Positions 22,969 to 35,938 of a DNA stretch of 64,000 bases are shown piece after piece (position 1 is the first letter of the stretch; every line of letters begins with the position of its first letter). Under the pieces are notes generated by a model that worked only from the letters and a program-made list of their open reading frames with translations, was not told the origin of the DNA and searched no databases. Source of the DNA: Phialocephala subalpina (lineage: Eukaryota; Ascomycota; Leotiomycetes; Helotiales; Mollisiaceae); NCBI GenBank assembly GCA_900073065.1, contig FJOG01000022.1:295357-359356 (forward strand), given 5' to 3'. The position numbers were made by a program, and so were the translations under genes.

Positions 22969-25805
22969 GACTATGAGCAGTCGTGATTGTCGGTGTCAAA
23001 TTCGGCTCGATCTAGGTGTTGCTGACCGTAGCAGAGTACAATCAGCACAAAGCTGAATTCCACGCTCTGGTGCAAGGCTGGTCTAACGGTCTGAAAACGA
23101 GTGAATTTCTTTTGTGGCTTGTCGTTGTCTATTTCGCAGAGGTAAGGTAGGTAAGATCGTGACGGGCGTAGAAGTTCACCCCCTTCTGGAACGAACGGGC
23201 GTCTGGCAGCGGTGCGTGTTGACGAGGGGCTGCAGCTGTGGCCAGGATGCAAGTCGACGGAGGAGGTGAGGGGACGTTGAGTATATCTACGAGGCCGTTG
23301 GTGAGCACCGCAGACTGCACATAGGACACTCGCTGAGATTGGGCAGAGGAGAGGAGTGGAATTGCTTTGTTCGATGTGCTGCCCTTCCAATAGACGTGAA
23401 TAATGAGGCCCTTGCTAGCGTGTGTTTAGTTCGAGGCCCGGCAGCAACACTGAAAAGCGGAATGAGTGAGCGAGACGGGAGCAGAGAACTTGGACTGTAA
23501 CTTGAAATATGATTTCAAGCGGCAACTGCAATTGCAACCACGCTCCTTCCTTGTGCGACAATAGCTTGTTTCTTTTTCTATTCTACTCCACGCTAATCAA
23601 ATATTGGCCTTGGGGTCAGGTCCGCTCTCTACAAAGGCTTAGACGGGTGTCTTCCAAAGACCATACTGGATCGAGCATTTATCCACCAAATCGACACGAT
23701 CTCTTTGTGAGAGCGCCAGCCAATACTTTGTGCGCTTTGGAGGAGCATCGTCCACATCCAATGTCCTTTGTGACAAGAATAACCGCCAGCGCATTAATGC
23801 CCTCGGTCGACTCCACGATTCTTCAGCACGGGAACACAGATTGATCTTCAGCAGCTTTTCTCGACCCCAAGACATCTGATTCAGAACCCAGCACCGAAGC
23901 GTGGAATGCGACATGCTTATTATTCAAGTCATCTACCCACCATTTGTGAGTCTGGCACGAGCATCAAAGCCCGGTACGCTCCTTCGTGCAAATCCAGAGC
24001 AAGAAGGCGACGTCTCCAAATATGGGGAAACGTGCTATTTATGATGCTCGTCCGGTCCACCCCCTTTCCAGATATTCCTGCAATCAGATTCAGGAAGCGT
24101 CTGAGACGAAACGGTTTCGAGCTTAAGCATGCTTCCGCAAAGTGGCGAGACAATGTACAATTATGTGAACATATTATACAGCATCACAAAGTTCCTTGGA
24201 CCCCTGGAAGCCAATTTGGGAACAGGAGAATTTGCAGACGTCCCTGAAATTGTTCCAATTGTTCCAAGAGATGGATCTTGGATACCTCCGAGTCAGCGAT
24301 CGATACCCCGCAGGAACCACGCGCCGTTCGTCCAGGACCTCCCGTCCAGCCATGGCCTCGGGGTCGACTTCAAAGAACCAGAGATCGTGGTCCGGCTGCA
24401 CAGAGGTCTCTCTTTCTATCGCAAATCTGGGGAAGGTCATGGGCAAATTCGAAGCCGTCCTCGCTAAAGCAACCCTATTCGTGGATGGCATTACGCCACT
24501 TCCGCATCGTCCCAAACCTTGACGGACCTTGATCTTTAGCAGTTAGGGACTACGGCGACGAGCATCCGTGTGCACTCAAAGTTTGGTGTCATCGGACTTA
24601 AGGCTTGGAATGCCAAGAATGTTTCTTTGTTTCTCGCAGGGAGGTCCTCAGAACTGATCAAGCCCTGATCTCCAGATAATCCAGACGCATGAACTTGAAG
24701 CTGATGGTGAGTGCAGAGGCGTGTGAGTGGCTCGAGAACTATGTTGTACAGTTGACACGGCTCAATATGAGACCTTGTTGAGGTTGCCCTGGTTTTGAAG
24801 AAAGGTCGACGAACCATATCCCCCCCCTTCACCAAAACCAGTCATAGATTTGCTTCTTCTGCTGACATGTGAGCCACGGTCTCGGATGTCTCAGAGGAAT
24901 CAGGATCGATAACGGATCGCGGATATCATCATCATCATAGCCTCTGTATCACAATGTCCGCCTCAGGAACATCCGTTCTAGATCTCGACCAGACTCTCCA
25001 AGAGGCTTGGCTCACGAGGACGAGATCTCCGGCTAAGTCCCGCATCGGAATTCAAAGTATTTTCAGCCTCACCAACTTTCCGCCTGGTCCGCAAACTCCA
25101 TGACATCCGATGCTTGCTGCAGCGAAACTTTCCGCTCCGCTGCAGACCCCACCAATTATCATCACAGCTCACATCTTCTCCTCTCAACACCGACCAATCC
25201 CCGGAAGCATCAAAATCTCAAAATCCTCGCCCTGCTCATCGTCCAATAACGACATCAGCCAAGACTTGCCCCTCCCAAAAATTGCCAAGCTCAAATGGTA
25301 GCCTCGCGCTCGGCATTCTCGGACCACGCTACTTGTGTTTTTTGCTTACAAGGTAGCAGATGGTGCATTCGGCCGCTGTCTAGCCTCGTCTGACTACCGA
25401 ACGTCATCATGTGCCTTTGTTAGAAATCAACAACGAGTGCATGCCTCATATAAGCTGGTCTCCCTTGTGGCTTGCTACTTGTATCGAAGTAGTTCACTTT
25501 TCTCACGCCTGGATATCTGCTACTGGATATATTCTGCGAATTGCGTGAGCTGAACTGTTAAGTGAAAGGATAGACGGAATTGGGAGAGAAGTATCGCTGG
25601 GTCGATACACGTCCGGAAGCATCGGAGCTATCTCCACGTAGTTGGGGGAACTGCTGTCGAATCGATCCCAACTCTTCATCCGGTCCCGGAACGTTTCCTC
25701 CTGCAGGCCAGTACGACTGGAGATATCTTATGATCATCATCCTGACCTGGAGTTTTCCGCCCAAAGTTCAATCGACTTTTTGCTTGTCATAATATATAAT
25801 TCAAA
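22969..25805. other. Long divergent intergenic region, no confident gene
   Basis: About 2.8 kb between the Cid1-type gene (minus) and the membrane-protein gene (plus). Minus-strand open frames occur one after another at 25190-24978, 24835-24536, 24515-24174, 24153-23929 and 23914-23639, which may be a decayed gene (see separate entry). The rest is probably promoter and 5' leader DNA. Confidence 0.4.
23929..24835 (-). other. Possible decayed protein-coding region, family not recognised
   Basis: Three neighbouring minus-strand frames have protein-like composition: LCTHHQLQVHASGLSGDQGL (24835-24536), DHDLWFFEVDPEAMAGREVL with CSQIGFQGSKELCDAV (24515-24174), and RFLNLIAGISGKGVDR with FPHIWRRRLLALDLHEGAYR (24153-23929). 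They are separated by stops and I could not join them with good splice sites. They may be pieces of one lost gene or chance frames. Confidence 0.25.
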
Positions 25806-26736
25806 ATGGGACTTTCGAGATCAAGGTATGCCGTACACCTCAATTATTCTTTGTTTTCCTTCGAAATTATAAATATATACGTTCGGACAAAGGAAACTGA
25901 CATGACATGTTTACACAGAACAATAACACTCCTAGTAGCAATCGCTACCCTATCCTCCAACACCCTCTCTTCAGTCCTCTTCGCCCAATTACCAGATGAT
26001 CCATTCCACCTCGCCAACAATTTCGGGTGGTACCTCCATTTCGCAAATATATTAAGTGTTTTTGGATTCATTGGTGCTTTGAGAGTATGTCTCCCTCTTT
26101 TTCGCAGCTCTCCTCTCTCGGCCCTCTCTGTCCCACTACTACACAAGAAGTAAGGGACAAAAATCTGACAAGAAACAGCAACACGCACTCTCAATAGCCA
26201 TCTTCGCAAATTATTTAATCCTCGACACAATCCTCTGTTCCATCCCTCGACTCCTCTCCCTCACCCTCCTAAACACATTCTCCGATACCCTTTGCTCGTC
26301 TCCGAGTTCGAACCCTTTCTCTACCTACTCCTCCACATCCCAACAACCCTCGCCCGGTTTGCCAACGCAAGCCCCTCCCTCCAAATACAAATACAACTCC
26401 ATCACCGATAACTGGTCCGAGGCAGGATGTGTAAGGGTTATCGAATTAGCGCAACTCACGTTGGCGGCGGGTGTTATTGCTGCAACAGTGCTCCAATTCG
26501 TTGGCGCATTAGCTGTGAGGGAATACGCGAAAGCTCTATGGGTGAAAGAATGTAAGGAAGAGGAGAGGAGTGTTATGTTGAGTGTTGAAGCGATAATGGA
26601 GAGGGGGATGGCGAATGAGGAACGACAGAGAGTATTAGATGAGGAGAGGAGGAGGAGAGAGGCGAATCTTGAGGAGTGGGGTTTTGGTGGACTACCGGTC
26701 ATTGAGGAGGAGAGGGAGCTGGTGGAGAAGTCTTGA
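25806..26736 (+). CDS. Four-helix integral membrane protein, unknown function
   Basis: Exons: 25806-25825, 25919-26084 and 26179-26736, 247 aa. The tiny first exon codes MGLSRSR, and both introns have standard ends (GTATGC/ACACAG; GTATGT/AAACAG). Hydrophobic segments: about 8-28 (TITLLVAIATLSSNTLSSVL), 42-60 (WYLHFANILSVFGFIGAL), 65-88 (LSIAIFANYLILDTILCSIP) and 155-178 (LAQLTLAAGVIAATVLQFVG). Between helices 3 and 4 is a Ser-rich loop of about 50 residues. After helix 4 is a charged helical tail, probably coiled coil (ECKEEERSVML to DEERRRREANLEEW). This tetraspan layout is common among uncharacterised fungal proteins. I do not recognise a named family. Confidence 0.75.
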
Positions 26737-27036
26737 AAGGAAACGGCAAGAGGATCTCGGTAGAAGGGATGAAAGATGAGACGAAGGCAAAACCGAGGAG
26801 GAAGCGTGGATATGATGAGTACCGGTGTACATGCATGGAAGACGAGACGAGTGAAAGAGGAGAGGACATGAAAGAACAGATCAGAAAGCAAGAAGGCGTT
26901 TTTTGGAGTGCGGGGTTATACCATTTGCTTCCTGCACTCGATGTTTGGATAACTTAAATGCATTACGAGAAAAAGAGAAGTTGGAAATGACAAGATGTTG
27001 AAAATTTAATCATTTCTCCTCCTATTCCATCGCAAA

Positions 27037-27054
27037 CCTACCTACCTACCTACC
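27037..27054. repeat. CCTA microsatellite
   Basis: Four and a half units of CCTA, read directly. Confidence 0.9.
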
Positions 27055-27871
27055 TTACTCTCTGACTTCCTATTACACCCCTCAAGTGCAGATCCAAGCC
27101 CTCCCACATCCTTCAATCTCACTCATTGACTCGTCATCAAAATCCTTTCCTGCATTCGTATCTGACAACGCAATTGGCATCTCGGCTCATATCCGTCTTG
27201 GCTCTCGCATATCGAATAGGACAGGGATTTCCTTCCCAAAATTTGGACCCCTCAGTCTAGCAGGCTCGGCAGAGACTCGGCGTCCCATTCCTACGGTTGC
27301 GAATGAGATTCATTTCTCCTTTTCCTGTTTGTTCCGAGCATGTCGGTGTTGCATATGAGAAGTAATATCCGGATGGTCCGCAGTCGATGATGCCGGGTCG
27401 AGGAAGCGGTAGATTCGATATTATTTGCTTCTAGAGATGGAGAGTTTGAGATGGAAATATGTTCCGAGATTGTCGTGTATGTGTAGCCGGATGTGTTGAA
27501 CAGTAACTGGTTGTAATGAAAAACTACATCGTTTCTACCTTCAGCAAATTCTTGCTCTGAACCTGAATTTGGAAAATACTCAAGCTATTGGAGACTATCT
27601 TTGAGAATATCCAAAACTGACCTCTACTACTTGAAGCACCTCCGTGGGCGTGCCTAGTAAACAAACCAAAGATCTTTCAAAGTCAGGACCAATCACTAAG
27701 CTTGTTTCAAGTTGCTTGCTTGTTCAATGTTGAGGCGATTTTGTGCTAGGAAAAGGAGAGGGTAAGAAAAGGAAAAGCAGAAACCCCCAACATCAAGAAA
27801 AGAAACTCGGAAATTGCTCGCGAACAGAGACTTGAAAAGTTGCTCGCAAAATATACTTACTCAAGAGTCAA

Positions 27872-27925
27872 CTTCTCGAATGTCCCATCTTCTATCCCAA
27901 CTTTCAAAGTTTTGTTGCTCGTCGC
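27872..27925 (-). repeat. Short dispersed repeat, inverted copy
   Basis: On the minus strand this reads GCGACGAGCAACAAAACTTT then GAAAGTTGGGATAGAAGATG then GGACATTCGAGAAG. It matches the plus-strand copies at 28076 and 28217 at roughly three of four positions by eye. Confidence 0.6.
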
Positions 27926-28075
27926 AAACCTGCCCCAAACATGCCCTCAACCTGCCCTCAACCTGCCACAGCAGACGGTAGGGGACGATATGGGGATTCG
28001 TTGGAATGGCAGGCGAGCCGCACACGAGCCCAGTCACCCTCCTCTGGCTCTCACGGAAAGTCTCACCGTGGTCTT

Positions 28076-28129
28076 GCGATGCGCAACAAAAATTCTAAAG
28101 TAGTGATAGAAGATAGGACATTTGAAAAA
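28076..28129 (+). repeat. Short dispersed repeat, direct copy 1
   Basis: Starts GCGATGCGCAACAAAAATTC and contains GATAGAAGATAGGACATTTG. It is the inverted partner of 27872-27925 and the direct partner of 28217-28270. Confidence 0.6.
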
Positions 28130-28216
28130 CTTGCCCATAAGTGCCCAACGCACTCAGACGAAGCGGTAACAAGGCGTACTCGTCAGCCTTGTTAGATAAG
28201 AAGATGTGCCCAGCTA

Positions 28217-28270
28217 GCGATGTGCAACAAAAGTTCAAAAGTCAGGATAGAAGATGGGATATCCTGAAAG
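28217..28270 (+). repeat. Short dispersed repeat, direct copy 2
   Basis: Starts GCGATGTGCAACAAAAGTTC and contains GGATAGAAGATGGGATATCC. Similar to the copies at 28076 and 27872 (inverted). Confidence 0.6.
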
Positions 28271-31200
28271 CACGACTGGTTATAGAATCTCTCGAAGCTG
28301 GGAATGGACAATTGCTCCACGTACCAACAGATCTCGAGCTGCTTGGGGGGAGGTTGACGTGTATATGGTACTTGCCATCGATCAGAGGTAGGCCCTCCAC
28401 GAATGTAAATCTTCTTGGCTTGGGACATTCAGGCTCGAAGGTGCTAGGCTTCAAATGACATCGTGAACATGCAGGGGAGATCATTTCGTTGTTCTCGCAG
28501 CGTCGAAGTTCTGGCATCTATCCCGCTGGTGCTTGTTCTCGAGTATGATGCGACCTTAGTTCGATACTCGACGATTTGAGTCAATTGATAGTTATCGCGA
28601 GGGTTGTCGAGGAAAGACGTTCCTAAACAAACGATGTGAGATTGTGAGTCCTGCACAAAGGTAGAGTAGACAAAGGACCTGTGTTATAGTTGTTGATTGG
28701 GTCCCGGAGGGATGTTCTGTCCTGTCCTGATAACGATTCGTTTCGGCATCGCAGATGAGAAGGGCAGCTGTTGTGACCCGTGAGACGGGGTAAGAACGGG
28801 GAGGTTTACGAGGATATGTTGCTGGACTGTGTATCGAGAGAGTTGCGTGCTGGGTGAGGAGATGTTGATGAGGTGGTGAAGTAAGTGTCGAAGATATGGA
28901 AAGTGGTGAAATTGAGTCCACTTGGGTTGGCAATGACAGTATAAGGTCTTGGGGTTAGCAGATACAATAGAGAAATAAGGAAACAAACTGTGAGGAAGTA
29001 AATGAGGACAGTGTCAGAGCTGTTCAGGAAGCTCGGCGAAGTCTTTGACAGAAGCTTGAAGCTTGAGTGTAAGTCCAGGTGTACGTCCATGAATCAGAAC
29101 TTCCTCCTCCACTTCTGAAGCTGAAAAGATCCCGCAGCAGGAAGGTTAAGGGTAAATGATGCAAAAGTAGTCGAAATCTCGCAATCTCTGTCTAAGACAT
29201 TGAAGCCTCTCGGTGGAGCCTGGCTCGCGGGACCGAGACATGGCTGTGATGAAGATGTGGGAAGGCTTTAAAGAGGGAGAAGAGCATATCAAGCTCAAGA
29301 ACTGAAGTGGACGCACATGACGACTTCCTGCATGTGACCTTTCTTCCTGTCACCACCCGCGACCCTTGTCTTCTCGAACCCAGGTCGAAGTCTTCCCGCA
29401 TCTCTCTCGCACGCGTCAACCACCGAAGAAACTGGTTGAATCCCGCCACAATTTAGCAAAAATGACGATGTACCGCACTGACGTAGTTCGCGAGAATGCA
29501 GACCGGCATGAATTGAAACGGCTGAGCATGTTGTGTAATGTATGACATATCAAGATTTCTTCCTCTCGAAGGAGGGGTGGTATTTTACCCCATCATCAAG
29601 GAAAGGCGGATACTTTTTCCGGTTCCAGGACATCCTCACACCAAAAGAAAGCGCACGCACAACTCGCGCATCCAACTCGCGCGAAAGGCAAAAAATGATA
29701 ATCGGAAACTTGATTTAATTCCGAAAGCAAGTGAGCTGACTGCAGCATGAAACCTCGGAGCAGTGTTCCTTTATGGGATACTCGTGTGCTGTTCCCTTTC
29801 GCGCTGGGAAACGGATTGGATAGGAAGAAGACGAGAATAGTGACTGATGATATTGTAATCACTTGATCGTTGGTGGAGGACCGATAGGACGATGTATCGC
29901 GTCTTATTTTCATATGAGGAAAAATGTCGAGGTTCCTTTGCCTCTATCGCTCGGATGGGGGCTATGAGATCCTATCAGAGGTTGATGGATGATGGTGGGG
30001 TGAAGAAAATGTGAGGAGAAGAAAGCTGCATGCGCAAGCGCAGGATATGCAGAGGACGCAGCGACGCCATGCATGTAATAGGGTTGCATGTTGGTGATGA
30101 GGGGCATCTGGTAGCGTGTTCTGACGCGCAATTTTTTCGTGCGTGAGGATACATTTCGAGTCGTCCTTGGTTGCCCCTTTTGAGCCACACATGTCGTAGG
30201 TATTTCTCTAAATACGTGAGTCGAGATGCTGTCTTCGGATGGTGAAGAGTGAAGAGCGTACACGGCATTGTGTAATCTTAGATGACACTCTTTTGCTACC
30301 GGATCTTTTTGGGCCTGATGTACGAGTCAATACGCGCAGATAAGGACAGTCTAAAAATGACATTAAAACATTTCTTCACCTCATCACGGACATTCGATGT
30401 TTCTGGCAGGTCTGAGATGGAAAGTCTAAATCTCGACCGAGCGCTGGAGAAGCAAGAGAAGATGTCGGTTACAGCGGCGTGGGCTGGTCCTTGCAAACCC
30501 TGTTCGATTAGAAGCCGATAAGACTGACAGGATGGAATGAGCAAGACTTTTTTCAGTGAAATTCGAGGTCGTTGGAAGATCTGGCAAAAGGAGCCCGTGG
30601 CGCTGGAAAAAGGGGTGTCGGGAAGTAGAGATATACCATGTAGAAGTGCGAGTATTTCAGCTGGAAGACGTGAAGACTGTTCCAGCTAATCGCCATGTGA
30701 TCTCCAGTTCTCCGACAGAACTCTTCAGACCATGCGTTGTACGAAGAATATTCGGCGGAAGGGTCTCGATATCGTGGAAGGCGCCTGGTGGGCTATCGAG
30801 GTCGATAGGGGCCGGATAGGCGCTGCGGACATGGCAAGCCGCATCTTGCGCACGAAATCCAGGTCTGCGTCTGGAAGAAAACAAACTTCTGCAGAGAAGC
30901 TGCAAATCTTTGGTCCTTGGCGCCATTCCCTTGTCCCGCAGGGCCTGCTGCGAACACCTCGAAGGATACTTGAAGGAGAAGGTGGGGTGCAGCGTGCAGA
31001 ACACAATAGCGCTGCTGTGCTGTACGTACTGCAAATAACAATGTGGAATAGAGGGGCAGCGGGCTGCTGCTGAAGGGTTTGATGGTGTGCAGCAGCTGAT
31101 GAGGTTATTTAAAGGTCTGTACAGTAGGCCCGAAGTGAGATGCTGATCGAGATGCAATGTGCGCTGGAGATATCATCCAGTGGTGCATGGTCAATAGCCA

Positions 31201-33081
31201 TCTGGATGAAGAGTGAGAGATCTCCAACATGCTCCCCAGACTTCGGGACGAGGTTGTTGAGCACGTGGAGGCTGAGAATAAACTTCATAACTGCCATTGA
31301 TATTGAGAACGGATTCTGTATGAACTTGCTATCTTAAGGTCCAGTGAGAGCATATGTGACCGGACGTGCAGCATGTCTGAAGGCAATTTTTCTGGCATCC
31401 GAGAAGATTTATCAGCCTTACATGTCTCGTTCTGTTTTTCGTCTCTCTTGCCCGATTTTAGCCAGGACTTTCTCCATGGGAAGAGAGCAGGCGCTCGTCC
31501 TCAACGGCATACGCAATGCTTGTTGGATTTTATATCTGCCATGATTCTTCCCACCAGGCAAATGCGATTCTGTGACACCTCAAAGCCCAGACCTCTGGCC
31601 ATGGCAGGCACGTTCCATGACATTTTTATATTCTTCCACAAGGCTCGCACTTCACTGGAAGCACCCCTATTCCTCGCCAAAGGCCACGGTGCTCCCACGA
31701 CCCCGTCCGCCGGATGGATGATTGTGGTAACCCCCACAGGGTCATCGTATCACATCACCTGGATATTTGTAGTATTCCTCATATCATTTCTGCTAAACTC
31801 ACCAAGTCGTCCCTCATGGGATCGTTGGCCGATGGTCCCCCCTTTCTCGTGCTCACTGAAGCACATGCGTTCGTTCTCCACTGGGTGCCCGCAAAAGGCT
31901 CTGGATATAAAATTTGTTGACGAGCTCAATCTCGTTGAACCGGATCAGAGCAATTAGAAGAGAAAAAGGAAATGAAACAGGGCATTGAAGGCCAGTCTAG
32001 GCGTGGCTGCACTAATCAAGGGCCTCCGGCACGAAATCAACAGCGGTTTCTCGAGCGAGACTAAGACCGTATTTGTCGCATCGAGTGGTCCTGGCCTGGC
32101 TGTGGGCGTGGTGGTGAGTCTGATCGTGGTTGTCGCGGCTGGAGACCACTCATAAATTGACCCTAACCTTACATGCGAAAAACTGTCGGGTCGCTCTCTC
32201 CCATCTGCCATCCCAAGAATCTGTCTGGTGTGCAGGCAGAAGTGAGGTCAACTAACTTGTCAAGAATGGAGCTCAATCAACCCTTCAAACTTCAACTGGC
32301 GGGCCCGAGTCTCCACACCCTTCCAATTCCCTTCTCTCGTCTGAGGGTGGATTCTCTCTCTTCCATCCATCCACTTCATCCCGGTCCATTTTCTGTCTCT
32401 CTCGCGACTCGTCTCGATTAACCTACGCGGATTTCGATACCTCACCTCTCCGCCATACTCGAGCCACTCCCTACCGACACTCACCTCACTCTTCTCTGCC
32501 CCCCATCTCCTGCGCGCTTCTCGTCCGCGAGAATCGTCTTCCGTACCCTACCCTACCCAATCCCAATCTCAAATCCTAATCTACCACCGAACGTGCTACG
32601 ACGGCTACGGTTGCGCCGACACACCTCCACCCTTCCACTTTTACACTTTCTCCTCCTTGGTTTTTCTTCCTCTCTCGATCTCCCTCCTCTCATACCTTTT
32701 TATCACCGAGATCCATTGATCATACGTCAACACAATACGCTCTGTCGTGGGTTGTTGTTGAAGTTGAGGGCCGTTCCTTTCTCTCTCGACTCTGTTCCTA
32801 TCTCGGTTTTCGTTTGGTAAGCCTTCAGCCAAAATCTCGACCCCAACCACATTCGCTGTCATGAGATTTTTCTCCTCGGTTACACCCTTCACTCTGCGCG
32901 CCAACTTCCAACAAATTTATTTCACTGCCCCGATCCCGTGGCCACTTCTACGCACGATGAACTAACTGAAGTTGCTTCTACAGAGTCCTCTTTGCGACCT
33001 CCCTGTCGTACATACGTTCCTTATAATCCTCGAATCAGCACTGCAGGCTCCAGTTTTCGAAGCATCTTTTGATCCGAAAAT

Positions 33082-34774
33082 ATGTCTTATTACGATAATC
33101 AGCAATGGCAAGCCCCGGGGCAACCATCGTGGGAGCAGCAGACACCACCAGCTCGATCTGGTATGTTGACGTCGACAAGAATTCACGGTTGGGACATCAA
33201 TTGACAGGAGGTGCAGGTGCCAGCTCAGCCGTTCCGCGCGAGGACTCAGCAGCTTTCATGACACAACTAGAGGGTACGTGCCGATGAGTTCGATCCCAAG
33301 AGCTGCAGACGGTATATCTGGCAGATGCTGAATTTTTCCGGCTGGTCGCATACTGGGTTGGCAGAAATTTTGGCTGCGGCTCGGGGACAGATTGTACGAG
33401 AAGGAACCAGAAGCTAATATACATCCCAGAGGTCGACCGTGCGATTGACAACCTCGTCAAGAGCGGAAAGATGTTCAACATACCTGGCGGCGCCCGTCGC
33501 GACTCTATGCCAATGGTTGGTCCTCCAAGAGGAGCGTTTCCGGAACAATTCGGTAGGGTCCGTCATCAACAGGAATTGTTTCACGGCTAACAAAACACAG
33601 ATCCACGCATGGCCTCCGGTCCTCCACGACACCACTCAGTCAGCGACTTCGGCGATTCGCGATCCTTCTCAGGTTCGAACTTACAAAGCTTCTATGCCAG
33701 TCAACGACACCAGCCCTCGCGTGGCGCAAATGAGGCAGAACAAGTGATGCAGGCGAAGAGACGGATGGCAGCACAACGAGAGCGAGAGCTGCGCAACTAC
33801 CACCAAGAGCAACAGTATAATCGAAGTAGGCCACCTCCTTCTGTATAACACGTATTCTATTCCGTACATCAATACCCAACCGTCTATACCCTGTACCCAG
33901 CGGTCCACATATCTCAAAATATTTGTCGATTCCGTTCTTTCTCTCGCCTTCAGTGCTGTGTGTGATGAAGACTCCTTCGCGAACATTCTTTCCCTCTTAT
34001 CATATTTACATTTACTGACTGGGATAAGGTATTGTAGCTGAGATTTCTGGCTTTGGTGGTAAACCCGATCGTACCATGAGCCCCGGCAGTGGTATGAGCG
34101 AAGAAGAGCGCCGCGAGCTGATTGCCCGTCAACGAAGTGCTTTGTATGGTGACGGGGCTGGTTCTTTTGAGAATGGAGGTTTTGACGAGAACGGAACTCC
34201 TCGTCCAGGAACTCAAGGGTCCGGATCGCAATCCGCAACAGGGATTCGCGGCCACTCCCCTCTAGCGTTTGATCACTACAATGCTCAGGGTCAGGGTGAG
34301 AACTCTAATCAACAAGGACAAGGCGAGCCGCAATCAGCAACTGGACAAGCTCCTGGACAACAACGATCCCGTGCTAACAGCACATCGTCCCCGTCATCCA
34401 ACCCAACCAGCAGCTTCAGCTTGTTTGAGTCCGCTGCTCAACAGTCCAGCCGTACTTCTACCTCTTCCCCAGGTGGATCTCCTCCCCGCCAAGGTGGCAA
34501 GCCCCAGACCAGCTCCAACGTGGCTCCCATTGGCACCCGTCCCAGCGGGCAGGCACCAAACCCCGCGTTGAACAAGCGCTCCACCACACCATTGCCATCA
34601 CCGCTGAGCTACGGCTTCGCTGCTAATGACGATGGCGAGAAGGATGGACGCACCACTTCTGCAGCTTCGAACCCCAACCAAGGACAACAAGATCTCGGCT
34701 GGGGAGCTACTAAGAACCAGGTTTGGGGCAAAAGCAACCTGGGCAGCAGCATGCAAGCTTCTGTCTGGGGTTAA
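33082..34774 (+). CDS. Conserved low-complexity fungal protein, unknown function (412 aa)
   Basis: Exons: 33082-33160, 33208-33273, 33430-33552, 33601-33825 and 34029-34774; frames join throughout. The start MSYYDNQQWQAPGQPSWEQQ is followed by the most ordered part, EEVDRAIDNLVKSGKMFNIP (about residues 48-68), then RRDSMPMVGPPRGAFPEQF. A helical, charged stretch follows (EAEQVMQAKRRMAAQREREL), then GIVAEISGFGGKPDRTMSPG-like sequence (here SIVAEISGF) and MSEEERRELIARQRSALYG. The rest is Gly/Gln/Ser/Pro-rich and ends NQVWGKSNLGSSMQASVWG. I believe this protein type is conserved in ascomycetes but cannot name a function. The upstream CT-rich leader (32400-33080) suggests a strongly expressed promoter. 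Confidence 0.75.
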
Positions 34775-35938
34775 AAAACGTTTTCATTGGACCGAATTCG
34801 AGGGATAAAATTTGGGCGGACTCAATTACGGTGATGGTGTTCGGCTTCGGCAAATTGCAAATAATTGCTGATATGGATGGGGGTTGGCGTACAATCGGAC
34901 CATTCGCGACGAACACGAGCCTTTTCTTGATAGACGATCACCTCTCCTCTCAACTGTATTCGATCGCCTCGAGGAACTCGTCTGTTCGCTCTCGTCTGGT
35001 CGTTGGTCTTTATTTATGGGTTCCCCGCGGGTGTTTTTCTTTCTTTGCTTGCATTGGTGGAGTGCTGGGTTTCGTCCTTATCTTGCTGGATATCCGATGC
35101 TCTGCTCATCACATCTTCTCCCTCGGTGTCTCTATTGGTGGGAGTCAGTCCTTTCGTCGAATCGTCTAATTCCGACTTTCGTCTGTTCAGTCAACGTCGG
35201 GGCAGATTGTCGACAAACCTTGCGAGGGATCGATCGAACGCAAGGTTCAGGTGAAAATGGGGGGATGGGATAAGATAGGAGGATAAAAAGTTCCGTTGCG
35301 CGTGCGTGGGATGGGTTAGCATATCTGGCAGGCGTGGTTCTTTCGCTTTTTTTCTGCTCGTCCTCTGCTCTAAATTTTTGATTGCTGGCATTGCGATCTG
35401 GGGGTCGGGATGGCGGGGATGGGTTTCCGGGATACTGGGTTTAGCTTCGGTTGCTTTGAATTTTACAGGATGGGATAAGTTGCATAAGGGAGAGCGAGAA
35501 GAAAGGGGGATGTGCAGGAGGGGAGAGAACGTGTGTAATTAGGGATCTGGCTGCTGAGGCTACTACAAAGCAAACTACAAACGGTAATAATGGATGAACA
35601 ATGGGTTTGATGGCGCTTATACATTGGTCTTTTTCAAGCATTCTTGTGAGACGGAATCACCAGTGGTATCTCAGATGAATCCTGGAACTATTCAGGATTG
35701 GATGAGCCTCTCAAGTGAGATCTGGTGTTTGGTTTGACTTCCTCAAGACGGACTCTGAACGAAAATACGATCGTTAGAATATTCGAGCGGAGTGGGGTGG
35801 GGCGGAATGGGAGCCCAAAGTATCTATGTCAGTCCTCCGCCAACATTCAACCCTAACCCCAGTCCACATCTCAATAATGATCGTAGGTTAGGACATTGTC
35901 TTGTTATTGTATTCTTGGAACTCGTCATAGCGACTCTT
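34775..35938. other. Intergenic, 3' side of the low-complexity protein gene
   Basis: Overlapping plus-strand frames (34723-35542) lack domains and look like 3' UTR and spacer. Nothing else recognised. Confidence 0.4.

Larger units (their letters stand above)
26737..33081. other. 6.3-kb region without a supportable gene, containing short repeats
   Basis: No open frame here shows a domain or convincing exon series. Minus-strand frames at 29090-28806 (one hydrophobic segment) and 31737-31501 and 31157-30657 were considered and not accepted. It holds a CCTA microsatellite, an imperfect inverted/direct repeat trio (27.87-28.27 kb), and, from about 32300, CT-rich DNA that looks like the promoter and 5' leader of the gene at 33082. 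A non-coding RNA or a decayed gene cannot be excluded. Confidence 0.4.

Noticed and set aside
30657..31157. 166-codon minus-strand frame in the gene-poor region
   Set aside because: No recognisable motif, odd Cys/His/Pro mix, and no supporting splice structure or neighbour logic.
31373..31957. 194-codon plus-strand frame
   Set aside because: Hydrophobic and Ser/Pro-rich by chance composition; a better-looking minus-strand frame overlaps it, and neither has a family.
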